DNA of 64,000 bases from Pararhizobium arenae (GTDB taxonomy: Bacteria; Pseudomonadota; Alphaproteobacteria; Rhizobiales; Rhizobiaceae), in NCBI RefSeq assembly GCF_001931685.1, contig NZ_MOOY01000003.1, positions 474,419 through 538,418 of the forward strand, in the 5' to 3' direction. Positions 37,536 through 46,768 of this stretch are shown here, in pieces (within the stretch, counting starts at the first letter, position 1; the number at the start of each line of letters is the position of its first letter). The translations under genes and the position numbers were made by a program. Under the pieces are notes generated by a model. The model did no database searches. It saw only the letters and a program-made list of their open reading frames with translations, and had not been told where the DNA came from.

Positions 37536-38165
37536 TCAGCCGTTGGTAGCTGCGCCGTTGGTCGCGGGCGCGTCGTCGGCCGGAGCCTGTTCGGCCGGCG
37601 CCTGATCCGAAGGGGCAGCCGGCGTGTCGTTCTCGTCGCCGGCCGTCGGCTCCTTGCCGCGCAAGCGGTCGAGGATCGTGGCATCGGCATTTTCAGGCAG
37701 GAGCGCGATCAGCTTGCCGCCGAGATTGTCGAGCAAGGGCTTGGACTTGGCCTGGGTAACCCACGGCGGCTGCTGCTGCGGCGCAACCAGCCAGTTGAAG
37801 AACAGCATGGCGACCACGACAAGCAGAACGCCGCGGGCAGCCCCGAAGAGGAAGCCAAGCGTCCGGTCCAGCGCCCCGATCCGGCTGTCGATGATGAAAT
37901 CGGCAATCCGCATGGTGATGAAGGAAATGATGATCAGCGCCACGAGAAAGACGACGCCGGCCGAGCCGATCATCGCAACGGTGTCGCTGGTCGTATATTT
38001 CGTCGCGTAGGGCAGGAGGTAAGGATAGAGAAAGTAAGCTGCGGCAGCCGCGCCCACCCAGCTTGCGACCGACAGGACTTCCCGGGAAAAGCCGCGCACC
38101 ATTGCCAGAATGGCGGAAAACAGCGCGACGCCGAGAACGATACCGTCGAGAATTGTTATGGGCAT
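37536..38165 (-). CDS. cvpA: CvpA family membrane protein
   Basis: A 209-residue inner-membrane protein of the colicin V production family with four hydrophobic segments in the first 135 residues, starting DGIVLGVALFSAILAMVRGF and containing the typical DRTLGFLFGAARG loop. The tail after about residue 165 is a low-complexity Ala/Pro/Asp stretch (SDQAPAEQAPADDAPATNGA), longer than in E. coli CvpA. Its neighbours purF and radA fit the common alphaproteobacterial order. The biochemical role is not settled. Confidence 0.88.
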   Translation of the reverse strand: MPITILDGIVLGVALFSAILAMVRGFSREVLSVASWVGAAAAAYFLYPYLLPYATKYTTSDTVAMIGSAGVVFLVALIIISFITMRIADFIIDSRIGALDRTLGFLFGAARGVLLVVVAMLFFNWLVAPQQQPPWVTQAKSKPLLDNLGGKLIALLPENADATILDRLRGKEPTAGDENDTPAAPSDQAPAEQAPADDAPATNGAATNG

Positions 38166-38279
38166 ATTGACCTACTCCGAACCCGCACCTGAAGCGGCCT
38201 CATGTCGATGTGTGCGAACCATATATAACATCCCGAAGCAAGCGTCCCGGGGCGTCATGGCGGTGAACACTGTTTTCAC

Positions 38280-38311
38280 CGGATTTTCGGCGTTTCCGCA
38301 TGGAAAATCCG
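38280..38311 (-). terminator. hairpin right after radA
   Basis: CGGATTTTC and GAAAATCCG form a 9-bp stem with a 14-base loop, directly after the radA stop. No T-run follows, so termination is uncertain. Confidence 0.4.
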
Positions 38312-39715
38312 TCAGTATTCCTCGTCCGCCTGCTTCAGGGCACCCTTCGAGCCGGCAATGCGCGCCACCAGATCCGGAAGCCCCTCCATCTCGCTCCAGC
38401 GCAGACCCGTTCCCTTGGGAAGATCCGGCGAAGCCGATGGCAGGACGACCTGTGAAAAGCCGAGCTTTTCGGCTTCTTTAAGGCGCTGGGCGGTGTGCGC
38501 AACCGGTCGGATTGCCCCCGACAGGCTGACCTCGCCGAAATAGACGCAATCGGGAGGAAGGGCAAGACCGGCGAGCGACGAAACAAGTGCGGAGGCGACC
38601 GCAAGATCGGCGGCGGGCTCCGTGATGCGGTAGCCACCGGCGACATTGAGATAGACGTCGTGCTGCCCGAGGCGAACCCCGCAATGCGCTTCGAGAACGG
38701 CAAGAATCATCGATAGACGCGACGAGTCCCAGCCGACTACCGCGCGGCGGGCGGTGCCGAGCGATGTCGGCGCCACCAGGGCCTGCACCTCGACCAGAAC
38801 CGGCCGTGTTCCCTCCATGCCGGCAAAGACAGCGGCGCCCGGCGCTTTGGCATTGCGCTCCCCAAGGAAAAGTTCGGAAGGGTTGGTGACTTCGCGAAGC
38901 CCCTTGTCCGACATTTCAAAGACGCCGATCTCGTCGGTCGGCCCGAAGCGGTTCTTGACGGTGCGCAGGATGCGGTAGTGATGGCCGCGGTCACCCTCGA
39001 AATAGAGAACCGCATCGACCATATGCTCGACGACGCGGGGACCGGCGATCTGGCCTTCCTTGGTCACATGGCCGACAAGCACGACCGTCGCGCCCGTCTG
39101 CTTGGCGAAACGGATCATCGCCTGCACGCCGGTTCTCACTTGCGTTACCGTTCCCGGCGCGGAATCGACGATATCGCTCCACAGCGTCTGGATCGAGTCG
39201 ATGATGACGAGATCCGGCCTTTTGCCTTCGCTGAGCGTCGCCAGAATATCCTCGACATTGGTCTCTGCCGCGAGCAGCACGTCCGTGTCGGCGGCGCCAA
39301 GCCGCTGGGCGCGCAGCCGCACCTGCGCCACGGCCTCTTCGCCCGAGACATAGATGACCCGGTGTTTCAGCCGGGAGAGGGCGGCCGCAGCCTGCATCAG
39401 CACCGTCGATTTGCCGATGCCGGGGTCGCCGCCGATCAGGACGGCCGAGCCGCGCACGAAACCACCGCCGGTCGCTCGATCAAGCTCGGAAATACCCGTC
39501 GCAATACGCGGCGCTTCCTCGATCTCGCCGGAAAGCGTTGTCAGAGCGACCGGCCGTCCTTTCTTTGGCGTCTTGCCAGGCCCGCCACCGATCCCGCCCA
39601 TCGGGTCTTCCTCGACGATCGTGTTCCACTGGCCGCAGCCTTCGCATTTTCCGACCCAGCGCGGATGAACCGTTCCGCAGTTCTGGCAGATGAAATTCGT
39701 ACGGGCTTTCGCCAT
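38312..39715 (-). CDS. radA: DNA repair protein RadA
   Basis: RecA-like ATPase that drives branch migration in recombination. The 467-residue product has the N-terminal zinc finger (Cys10, Cys13, Cys24, Cys27), Walker A GGDPGIGKST, the RadA-specific KNRFG motif and a C-terminal Lon-like domain. Its ATG shares one base with the stop of the ParE toxin gene (TGATG at 39713-39717), so translation may be coupled to the toxin gene. Without the toxin-antitoxin pair it would follow alr, as in many relatives. Confidence 0.95.
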   Translation of the reverse strand: MAKARTNFICQNCGTVHPRWVGKCEGCGQWNTIVEEDPMGGIGGGPGKTPKKGRPVALTTLSGEIEEAPRIATGISELDRATGGGFVRGSAVLIGGDPGIGKSTVLMQAAAALSRLKHRVIYVSGEEAVAQVRLRAQRLGAADTDVLLAAETNVEDILATLSEGKRPDLVIIDSIQTLWSDIVDSAPGTVTQVRTGVQAMIRFAKQTGATVVLVGHVTKEGQIAGPRVVEHMVDAVLYFEGDRGHHYRILRTVKNRFGPTDEIGVFEMSDKGLREVTNPSELFLGERNAKAPGAAVFAGMEGTRPVLVEVQALVAPTSLGTARRAVVGWDSSRLSMILAVLEAHCGVRLGQHDVYLNVAGGYRITEPAADLAVASALVSSLAGLALPPDCVYFGEVSLSGAIRPVAHTAQRLKEAEKLGFSQVVLPSASPDLPKGTGLRWSEMEGLPDLVARIAGSKGALKQADEEY

Positions 39716-40029
39716 CAGGTCTCGCTTTCGGGGAAGTCTTGTGAGGAAACATCCTGGCGTCCGTGCAGGATGCGGACGACGTGGAGATGGTTTTCCTCGA
39801 CGTGAAAATAGATGCAGTGGCTTTTGTAGGGAAACGCTCTTAGTCCAGGAGCGAACTGTTCCCGCGAGACGCCCGGGAAGTTAATTCGCGCCAATGCAGC
39901 TATCTTGCTTTCCAAGCTGTTGACTAGTCGTTGCGCAGCAATCGGGTCTTTCTCAGATATGAATCGGAAGATTGTGGCAAGGTCGCGAATCGCTCTACGC
40001 GATAACCGGAATTTCCCAGATGCGCTCAT
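39715..40029 (-). CDS. parE: ParE/RelE-family toxin
   Basis: A 104-residue basic protein of the ParE/RelE fold. It begins FRLSRRAIRDLATIFRFISE, a typical first helix, and has the core strand pattern LRAFPYKSHCIYFHVEENHLHVVRILHGRQD, a common ParE ending. ParE members poison gyrase and RelE members cleave mRNA; the sequence favours ParE (long N-terminal helices, C-terminal ILHGRQD). The start overlaps the antitoxin stop (ATGA at 40026-40029). Confidence 0.85.
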   Translation of the reverse strand: MSASGKFRLSRRAIRDLATIFRFISEKDPIAAQRLVNSLESKIAALARINFPGVSREQFAPGLRAFPYKSHCIYFHVEENHLHVVRILHGRQDVSSQDFPESET

Positions 40030-40292
40030 TGCTCCTTTTCGGCCTCTTGTTGGATATAGGCCAACAATTGTCCAGGTTCGGAAAATTCGACGTAGTCGCC
40101 GTTCGCGAAATCCTCCAGCCCCTCATCGATCAGCCGTTTGAGTTCAGCGAATTTGGTTTCGTCACGTTCCAGAAGTCTTAGGCCGGCGCGCACGACTTCG
40201 CTCGCATTATTAAAACGGCCGGTTGCCACCTGTTTGTTGATGAAGGCGTCAAAATGATCACCGATAACGAAGGACTTTTTCGTGTTGGACAT
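40026..40292 (-). CDS. parD: ParD-type antitoxin
   Basis: An 88-residue ParD/CopG-like antitoxin. The ribbon-helix-helix part is SFVIGDHFDAFINKQVATGRF then NASEVVRAGLRLLE, the family hallmark; the acidic C-terminal half (ELKRLIDEGLEDFANGDYVEF) should wrap the toxin. The start ATG 40292 is chosen because the conserved part begins a few residues on; longer frames reach into the upstream gap. A CTCGCGAG palindrome at 40301-40308 could be an operator half-site. First gene of the pair. Confidence 0.87.
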   Translation of the reverse strand: MSNTKKSFVIGDHFDAFINKQVATGRFNNASEVVRAGLRLLERDETKFAELKRLIDEGLEDFANGDYVEFSEPGQLLAYIQQEAEKEQ

Positions 40293-40462
40293 AACTATTT
40301 CTCGCGAGGGCTTCACTGGGACGCAGTATAGCAGCGGGTGAGAACTATTCCTACCGGTCAGCTTTGGGGGGCAAACCGATATCACCGTCGCTCGTTTTGA
40401 TCTTCTTTTGTTCTAATTTACAGAATGGCCTTGATGATTCCAAGCCCAGGTTGAAGAAAACT

Positions 40463-41599
40463 TCATTCCGCCGGAACGTAGGCCCTGTCGTAGCGCTGCC
40501 CAAGGCTGGTCAGCATCTCGTAGCCGATCGTGCCGCCGGCGCGGGCCACATCGTCTATCGCGATGTTTTCGCCGAAGAGCTCGATATAGTCGCCAGCGCG
40601 AACGCCGTTTTCCGGCAGGTCGGTGACGTCAAACAGGCTGAGGTCCATCGTCACCCGGCCGAGATGCGGCACCTTCTGGCCATGCAGAAAACCGTAAGCG
40701 CCGGAGGGGCGCGCTTGCCGGAGCGTCACACCACCACCGGAGACGGAGCGGTGATACCCGTCGGCATAGCCGACGGCGACGACGGCTACACGGCTGTCGC
40801 GCGAAAACTGGGCTGACGCTCCGTAGCTTGCCGTATCTCCGCTCTTGACGGTGCGGATCTGCAGGATGCGCGCTTCCGCGGTCACGACGGGCTTCATCGG
40901 GTTCGGCATGTCGTTGACGGCTTCACCGCCATAGACCGCGATGCCGGGGCGGGTGAGATCGAAATGGAAATCCGGGCCAAGATGCACGCCGGCCGAATTG
41001 GCAAGGCTCATCTCCACACCGTCAAAGGCATCCGCGATCGTGCGGAACGCGTCGAGCTGGCGGCGATTGAGCGGGTGTGCCTGATCGTCGGCGCAGGCGA
41101 GGTGGCTCATCACCAGAACGGGAGAGAAACTTGCCGGTCGCACCGGATCGTTGGCAAGCGCCAGTGCTTCCTGTGGCGTCAGGCCGAGCCGGTTCATGCC
41201 GGTATCGACGTGCAAAGCGCAAGGATAATCGCCGCGTTCGGAAAGGGTCGACATGAAGAAGGCGAGCTGCTCTTCCGAGTTGATCACCGGCACGAGGTCA
41301 TTGTCGAAGAAGTGCTTTTCATTGCCCGGCCACATGCCGGCAAGGATAAAGATGCGGCCTTCCGGAACGTAGGGACGAAGGGCAACGCCTTCCTCGACGC
41401 TCGCAACGAAAAAGTCGCGCGCGCCGGCTCCGTAGAGCGTTTCGGAGGCTGGCTCGAAGCCGATGCCATAGGCATCCGCTTTCAGAACGGCCGCCGCGCG
41501 GGCCTTGCCCGATATCTTGGCCATCATCCGCCAGTTGTCCGCAAGTGCTGAAAGATCGATGATCAGGCGATTGGAGGCGGCGGAGAAGATGTCGTCCAT
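40463..41599 (-). CDS. alr: alanine racemase
   Basis: PLP enzyme supplying D-alanine for peptidoglycan. The 378-residue product starts at ATG 41599 five bases after the dnaB stop; the frame is open further upstream within dnaB. The PLP lysine is Lys40 in VLKADAYGIG, and the second catalytic base Tyr is in TASYGASAQF; HVDTGMNRLG and the MSHLACADD block are also typical. It ends 170 bases before the parD gene. A strong candidate for co-transcription with dnaB. Confidence 0.93.
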   Translation of the reverse strand: MDDIFSAASNRLIIDLSALADNWRMMAKISGKARAAAVLKADAYGIGFEPASETLYGAGARDFFVASVEEGVALRPYVPEGRIFILAGMWPGNEKHFFDNDLVPVINSEEQLAFFMSTLSERGDYPCALHVDTGMNRLGLTPQEALALANDPVRPASFSPVLVMSHLACADDQAHPLNRRQLDAFRTIADAFDGVEMSLANSAGVHLGPDFHFDLTRPGIAVYGGEAVNDMPNPMKPVVTAEARILQIRTVKSGDTASYGASAQFSRDSRVAVVAVGYADGYHRSVSGGGVTLRQARPSGAYGFLHGQKVPHLGRVTMDLSLFDVTDLPENGVRAGDYIELFGENIAIDDVARAGGTIGYEMLTSLGQRYDRAYVPAE

Positions 41600-41604
41600 G
41601 CGGC

Positions 41605-43107
41605 TCAGTGTTCCTCGTATTGCGAGAAGGACGGGTCGGCGAGGTCGGTAAAGCGGGTGAATTCCGACTGGAAGGCGAGCTTCACCGTACCGGTCGGCCC
41701 GTGACGCTGCTTGGCGATGATCACGTCCGCCGTGCCCTTCACCTTTTCGAACAGCATCTTCCATTCTTCGTATTTCGGGTCGAACTCGTCGCGGGGTTCG
41801 AGGTTCTTGACGTAGTATTCTTCACGGAACACGAACAGCACCACGTCGGCGTCCTGCTCGATCGAGCCGGATTCACGCAGGTCGGAGAGCTGCGGGCGTT
41901 TGTCTTCGCGGCTTTCCACCTGACGGGAGAGCTGCGAGAGCGCGATGATCGGCACGTTCAGCTCCTTGCCGAGCGCCTTCAGGCCGGTGGTGATCTGGGT
42001 GATTTCCTGCACGCGGTTGTCGCTGGATTTGCCGGAGCCGGTCATCAGCTGGATATAGTCCACCACCAGGCAGTCGAGGCCGCGCTGGCGCTTCAGGCGG
42101 CGGGCGCGGGCTGAAAGCTGGGCAATCGAAATGCCACCGGTCTGGTCGATATAAAGCGGCACCTTCTGCATCATCTGGCTGCAGGCGACGAGCTTTTCGA
42201 AATCGGCTTCGGAGATATCACCACGACGGATCTTGGAGGAGGAGACTTCCGTCTGCTCGGAGATGATACGGGTCGCCAGCTGTTCGGACGACATTTCCAG
42301 CGAGTAGAAGCCGACGACGCCGCCGTTCCTCGCCTTGAACGAACCGTCCGCCTGCACTTCGGGTTCATAGGCTGCGGCAATATTATAGGCGATGTTGGTG
42401 GCAAGTGAGGTCTTGCCCATGCCGGGACGCCCCGCCAGCACGATCAAGTCGGAGCGCTGCAGGCCGCCCATGCGGGCATCGAGAGACATGATTCCGGTGG
42501 AAATACCCGACAGCGAGCCGTCGCGCTCGAAGGCCTGACCGGCCATGTCGATCGCCAGTGCCACGGCGTCGTTGAACGACTGAAAGCCGCCATCGTAGCG
42601 GCCGGTTTCGGCGAGTTCGAACAGGCGACGTTCGGCGTCTTCGATCTGGCTCTGCGGCGGCATGTCGAGCGGCGCGTCGAAGGCGATGTTGACCATGTCC
42701 TCGCCGATGGTGATCAGCGAGCGGCGCAGCGCCAGATCGTAGATCGCGCGGCCATAATCTTCCGCATTGATGATCGTCACGGCATTGGCTGCAAGCTGCG
42801 CCAGATATTGCGAGATCGTCATGTCGCCGACCTTCTGGTCGCCGGGCAGGAAGGTTTTGACCGTCACGGGATGGGCGGTCTTGCCCATGCGGATGATGTC
42901 GCCGGCCACTTCGAAAATCTTGCGGTGTAGCGGTTCGTAAAGATGAACCGGCTTCAGAAAGTCCGAAACGCGGTAGAACGCGTCATTGTTGACGAGGATG
43001 GCGCCGAGCAGCGCCTGTTCCGCCTCGAGGTTGTTCGGGGCTTCGCGATACTGCGCTTCGGACTGGTCTTTGGCCGCCGGGGCCAGCTTGCGCGCGATCT
43101 CGTTCAT
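41605..43107 (-). CDS. dnaB: replicative DNA helicase
   Basis: Hexameric helicase at the replication fork. The 500-residue product has the N-terminal DnaB domain (NNLEAEQALLGAILVN), a linker, and the RecA-like domain with Walker A GRPGMGKTS, the SLEMSSEQL stretch, Walker B VVDYIQLM, and the C-terminal ALSQLSRQVE motif. No intein is present. It heads the unit with alr. The ATG at 43107 agrees with the family N-terminus. Confidence 0.96.
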   Translation of the reverse strand: MNEIARKLAPAAKDQSEAQYREAPNNLEAEQALLGAILVNNDAFYRVSDFLKPVHLYEPLHRKIFEVAGDIIRMGKTAHPVTVKTFLPGDQKVGDMTISQYLAQLAANAVTIINAEDYGRAIYDLALRRSLITIGEDMVNIAFDAPLDMPPQSQIEDAERRLFELAETGRYDGGFQSFNDAVALAIDMAGQAFERDGSLSGISTGIMSLDARMGGLQRSDLIVLAGRPGMGKTSLATNIAYNIAAAYEPEVQADGSFKARNGGVVGFYSLEMSSEQLATRIISEQTEVSSSKIRRGDISEADFEKLVACSQMMQKVPLYIDQTGGISIAQLSARARRLKRQRGLDCLVVDYIQLMTGSGKSSDNRVQEITQITTGLKALGKELNVPIIALSQLSRQVESREDKRPQLSDLRESGSIEQDADVVLFVFREEYYVKNLEPRDEFDPKYEEWKMLFEKVKGTADVIIAKQRHGPTGTVKLAFQSEFTRFTDLADPSFSQYEEH

Positions 43108-43446
43108 GGTTGTCGTCTCTTCCTATCCGTCCAAGGCCTCGGTTTAGGCTTCCTGCCGAAAGGGTCAAGCGCATTCATGCCACAGCTCTGTGTCGCATGC
43201 CTGCGGGCGCTGAGTGTGCACGATGTCCACAGGGCAGAGCCTATGATCGCGAATATCCAATTTTCCCGTTGACTGCGGCGCAGGCCGCGAGTCCGGCAGG
43301 GCGATCCCGAAATCTAGCACGGGCAACGCCGATCCCGAAAGATTTGTCATAGCTGCCTCCCGAATTTTGCAGCTTGAAAAAATCGATGCTCCGGACTAAG
43401 TAGTGACATAATAATTAGTAAGCTAGTAATATGTAAAAGGTACGAA
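43108..43446. other. intergenic region between dnaB and marR
   Basis: Divergent 339-base region. Frames in it are short and lack ribosome sites, so no gene is called. The right end (43395-43446) is AT-rich and has three direct words TAGTGA, TAGTAA, TAGTAA (43406-43430), which could be a MarR operator region. Confidence 0.45.
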
Positions 43447-43893
43447 ATGACGGATCCCGTAACCGATCGCGATCTCTTCGATGCGCTGGCGAGCGTGAAT
43501 CGCAAGCTGCGCGTGCTGTTCGATGCGCGGGTGAAGGAAACGGGATTGACGCTCTCGCGGGCGCGGGTTCTCTTTACCCTGCTGCGCCGCGACGGGTTGA
43601 ACCAGCGGGAGCTGGCCGAAGATCTCGGCATCGAAACGCCGACCATCGTCCGGCTGCTGGATGGCATGGAATCGCAGGACTTCGTCGAGCGCAGACCGGA
43701 GGCGACTGATCGCCGCGCGAAACGCATCCATCTCACCAACCATGGCCGCCGGAGTGCCGAGGAGATAGAGGAACTGGCCCGGCAGATCCGTGTCGAGGTT
43801 ATGGAAGGCATTGAGCCCGCCGAAAAGAAGGTGGCGCTCAAGGTGATCAATAAGATCGTCGACAACATGCTTCAGCGGATCGGCAAGGAGTAG
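43447..43893 (+). CDS. MarR-family transcriptional regulator
   Basis: A 148-residue winged-helix repressor. The recognition part is GLNQRELAEDLGIETPTIVRLLDGME and the wing DRRAKRIHLTNHG is typical of MarR/EmrR. It leads an operon with an EmrB-like permease and an EmrA-like membrane-fusion protein (5-base gap to the permease), so it very likely represses this efflux pump in response to a small aromatic or lipophilic molecule. RBS AAAGG is seen before ATG 43447. Confidence 0.9.
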   Translation: MTDPVTDRDLFDALASVNRKLRVLFDARVKETGLTLSRARVLFTLLRRDGLNQRELAEDLGIETPTIVRLLDGMESQDFVERRPEATDRRAKRIHLTNHGRRSAEEIEELARQIRVEVMEGIEPAEKKVALKVINKIVDNMLQRIGKE

Positions 43894-43897
43894 GGCG

Positions 43898-45622
43898 ATG
43901 AGTGTCCTGTCACGTCAGAACGAAGATCCGCTTCCATCCGATATCCGCGAAACAGCACAGCCGGAGTTGCCAGCGGCGGCAATGTCGGCAGCCGCTTCTT
44001 CTGCGGAGAAACCTGTTTCCGCCGCACCGGCCGCGCCTGTCGTTCATAGCCGTGGCAGGGCAGCGCTTTATATCTTCACATCGACCCTGATGGCGTTGAC
44101 GCAGGGTCTCGGCATGAACCTGATGACGGCCAATATCTACCAGCTTCAGGGCTCGCTTTCGGCAACCGTCAACGAGCTGGCCTGGCTGTCGGCCGTCTAC
44201 ATGGCGCCCTATGCCAGCATGTCGATCGGGCTCTTCAAGATCCGCACGCAGTACGGTTTGCGTCCCTTTGCAGAACTCGGAATCGTCTGCTTCGTCCTGG
44301 CAACCATCGCCAATCTTTTCGTGTCCGATTTTCATTCGGCGCTTGTCGTGCGCTTCATCAGCGGCATGGCGGCGGCGCCGCTTTCCACCATCGGCTTCCT
44401 CTATATGCTCGAAGCCTTCCCGCCGGAAAAGAAGCTGACGCTGGGCTTAAGCCTCTCGCTCACCAACACGCTGCTGGCCGCGCCGCTTGCGCGCATCATC
44501 TCGCCGAGCCTTATCGAATATGGCGGCTGGCACGCACTCTACACCTTCGAGATGGCGTTGGCGTTGATCGCCCTGCCGTTCATCTATCTTCTGCCGATCA
44601 CCGCGCCGCCGCGCCTCAAGGTCATCCAGAAGATGGATATCCTGAGCTACCTCGTCCTCGCCGCCGGCTTCGGTTGCCTTGCCGTCTTCCTGACGCTTGG
44701 CCGTCTTTACTGGTGGTTCGAGGCCTGGTGGCTCGGCGCCTTGCTTGCCTCTGCGATCGGCCTGCTGATCCTGTTCGGCGTTATCGAGCTGAACCGGCAG
44801 TCGCCTTTGATCGATCTGCGCTGGGTGTTCAGCTGGCCGAACCTGCACATGGCGGCCGTGCTGATCGCCTTCCGCACAGTTGCGTCCGAGCAATCGACCA
44901 CGGCAGCCAACTTCTTCATGCAGATCGGCCTCACCAACGATCAGACCGTGACGCTTTACACGATCATCCTTTGCGCTTCGATCGCCGGTGGCCTGTTCTG
45001 CGCCATGCTGATGACGACGCGCCATGTCGATCTCGCCCATATCCTGGCGCTGATCCTCATCGGCGCCGGCGCCTACATGGACAGCAATTCGACAGCGCTG
45101 ACACGGCCGGAGCAGATGTATCTGAGCCAGGCGATGGTGGCAGCCGGCGCCGCGATGTTCCTGCCGCCCGCCATGGCCGCCGGCCTGAAGATGGTGTTCG
45201 CCAAGGGCATGACGTATATCGTCAATTTTCTGGTCATCTTCCTCTTCACCCAGAGCATCGGCGGCTCGATGGCTTCGGCCGCACTGGGGACTTTCGTTAC
45301 CCTGCGTGAAAAATTCCATTCAAGCGTGCTGGTCGAAAAGATTGTCATGAGCGACCCGCTGGTCGCCCAGCGCATCTCCCAGCTTGCCGCAAGTTACGGC
45401 AAGGTGATCACCGACAAGACGCTTCTGAATGCGGAAGGCTTGACCCTGCTTGGCCAGCAGGTCAGCCGCGAGGCCTATATCCTGGCCTATAACGATACCT
45501 TTCTGATGATCGCTGTCGTCTCGGCGGTCTCTCTTCTCCTCCTGCTGTTGCATCTCGGCTGGCGTTTTATCGCCGCCAATGTCGCCAAACCGGCAGAAGC
45601 AGCCGTGCCGCAGCAAGCCTGA
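43898..45622 (+). CDS. DHA2-family drug efflux permease, EmrB-like
   Basis: A 574-residue inner-membrane permease with about 14 hydrophobic segments, the size of the QacA/EmrB group. The N-terminal 45 residues are a hydrophilic Ala/Pro stretch. Near the first loop it has NELAWLSAVYMAPYASM, a form of the DHA2 motif C region. It pairs with the membrane-fusion gene that follows 20 bases on. A tripartite pump would need an outer-membrane factor, which is not encoded nearby. Confidence 0.87.
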   Translation: MSVLSRQNEDPLPSDIRETAQPELPAAAMSAAASSAEKPVSAAPAAPVVHSRGRAALYIFTSTLMALTQGLGMNLMTANIYQLQGSLSATVNELAWLSAVYMAPYASMSIGLFKIRTQYGLRPFAELGIVCFVLATIANLFVSDFHSALVVRFISGMAAAPLSTIGFLYMLEAFPPEKKLTLGLSLSLTNTLLAAPLARIISPSLIEYGGWHALYTFEMALALIALPFIYLLPITAPPRLKVIQKMDILSYLVLAAGFGCLAVFLTLGRLYWWFEAWWLGALLASAIGLLILFGVIELNRQSPLIDLRWVFSWPNLHMAAVLIAFRTVASEQSTTAANFFMQIGLTNDQTVTLYTIILCASIAGGLFCAMLMTTRHVDLAHILALILIGAGAYMDSNSTALTRPEQMYLSQAMVAAGAAMFLPPAMAAGLKMVFAKGMTYIVNFLVIFLFTQSIGGSMASAALGTFVTLREKFHSSVLVEKIVMSDPLVAQRISQLAASYGKVITDKTLLNAEGLTLLGQQVSREAYILAYNDTFLMIAVVSAVSLLLLLLHLGWRFIAANVAKPAEAAVPQQA

Positions 45623-45642
45623 TCAAACTTCGAGCAAAGACA

Positions 45643-46695
45643 ATGTTGAAAGCTTTACGTTCCCCATCCACCATCATCACCCTGATTGCCGGCGTCGCCG
45701 GTGTTTTCTTGGCGCTTTACGCTTGGCGTCTGCCACCTTTCGCGACCTCCGTCGAAACCACGGACAATGCCTATGTGCGCGGCATGGTGACAATGATGAG
45801 CCCGCAGGTCAGCGGCTATGTGGTGGAGGTTCCGGTCAAGGATTATCAGGCCGTCAAACAGGGCGATCTGCTCGTCCGTATCGATGACCGCACCTATGTC
45901 CAGAAGGTGGCGCAAGCGGAAGCCTCGCTTGCAGCGCAGAAGGCGACGCTTGCCAATTCACACCAGCAGGAATTGTCGGCCAAGGCGAATATCGCGGCAG
46001 CCGAGGCCCAGCTTCAGGGCAGCCAGGCTGCGGAAAAACGCGCCGAGCTTGCCTGGAACCGGATCCAGAATCTCAACGAGCGCAGCATTGCTTCGACCAG
46101 CGAGGTCGAAGCCGCGCGCGCCACGCTCGATCAGGCGAAAGCAACCGTTGCACAGCATCAGGCGGCGGTTGATGTTGCGCAGCAAAGTCTGCAGACGATC
46201 ATCGTCAACCGTGCTTCGCTTGAAGCCGCCGTGTCCGGCGCAGAAGCCACAGTTGAACTCGCGAAAATCGATCTCGGCAATACCCGGATCGTGTCGCCGC
46301 GCGACGGTCATCTGGGCGAGGTTGGTGTACGGCTTGGCCAGTATGTGACGGCAGGTACGCAACTTGTTGCCGTCGTTCCCCAGGATCTCTGGGTCGTTGC
46401 CAATTTCAAGGAAACCCAGCTTGACGGCATGCAGATCGGCCAGCCCGTGACCTTCACCGTCGATGCTCTGCGAGGCACGGAGCTGAAGGGGCATATCGAG
46501 CGCTTTTCGCCAGCTGCCGGTTCCGAGTTCAGCGTCATCAAGGCCGATAACGCTACCGGCAACTTTACCAAGATCGCCCAGCGTGTCGGCGTGCGCGTAT
46601 CGATCGATCCCGGTCAGGAACAGGTCGAGCGGCTTACGCCCGGTCTTTCGGTGATCGTGCGGGTCGATAAGGCTGCAGCACCGTCCGCGCCCTGA
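45643..46695 (+). CDS. HlyD/EmrA-like membrane-fusion protein
   Basis: A 350-residue periplasmic adaptor with one N-terminal membrane helix (TIITLIAGVAGVFLALYAW). It shows the biotinyl-lipoyl-like halves (VSGYVVEVPVKDYQAVKQGDLL and RIVSPRDGHLGEVGVRLGQYV) around a long coiled-coil rich in Ala, Gln and Glu (about residues 85-205), then a beta barrel. It belongs with the preceding EmrB-like permease. A bidirectional terminator ends the operon. Confidence 0.9.
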   Translation: MLKALRSPSTIITLIAGVAGVFLALYAWRLPPFATSVETTDNAYVRGMVTMMSPQVSGYVVEVPVKDYQAVKQGDLLVRIDDRTYVQKVAQAEASLAAQKATLANSHQQELSAKANIAAAEAQLQGSQAAEKRAELAWNRIQNLNERSIASTSEVEAARATLDQAKATVAQHQAAVDVAQQSLQTIIVNRASLEAAVSGAEATVELAKIDLGNTRIVSPRDGHLGEVGVRLGQYVTAGTQLVAVVPQDLWVVANFKETQLDGMQIGQPVTFTVDALRGTELKGHIERFSPAAGSEFSVIKADNATGNFTKIAQRVGVRVSIDPGQEQVERLTPGLSVIVRVDKAAAPSAP

Positions 46696-46708
46696 ACCCC
46701 GGATAAAG

Positions 46709-46747
46709 AAAAAGCCCGGATCGGCATGAACCGATCCGGGCTTTTTT
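46709..46747. terminator. strong bidirectional terminator between efflux operon and rplI
   Basis: A perfect 16-bp stem (AAAAAGCCCGGATCGG and complement) with a 6-base loop and T-runs on both sides. Confidence 0.93.
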
Positions 46748-46768
46748 ATGTGGGTACGAAACGGACGA

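Noticed and set aside
35991-38192. A 733-codon open frame on the plus strand across purF and cvpA
   Set aside because: It is antisense to two clear genes, has no domain, and is explained by high GC at third codon positions.
43110-43352. An 80-codon frame between dnaB and marR
   Set aside because: No ribosome site, odd Arg/Pro-rich composition, no family pattern.
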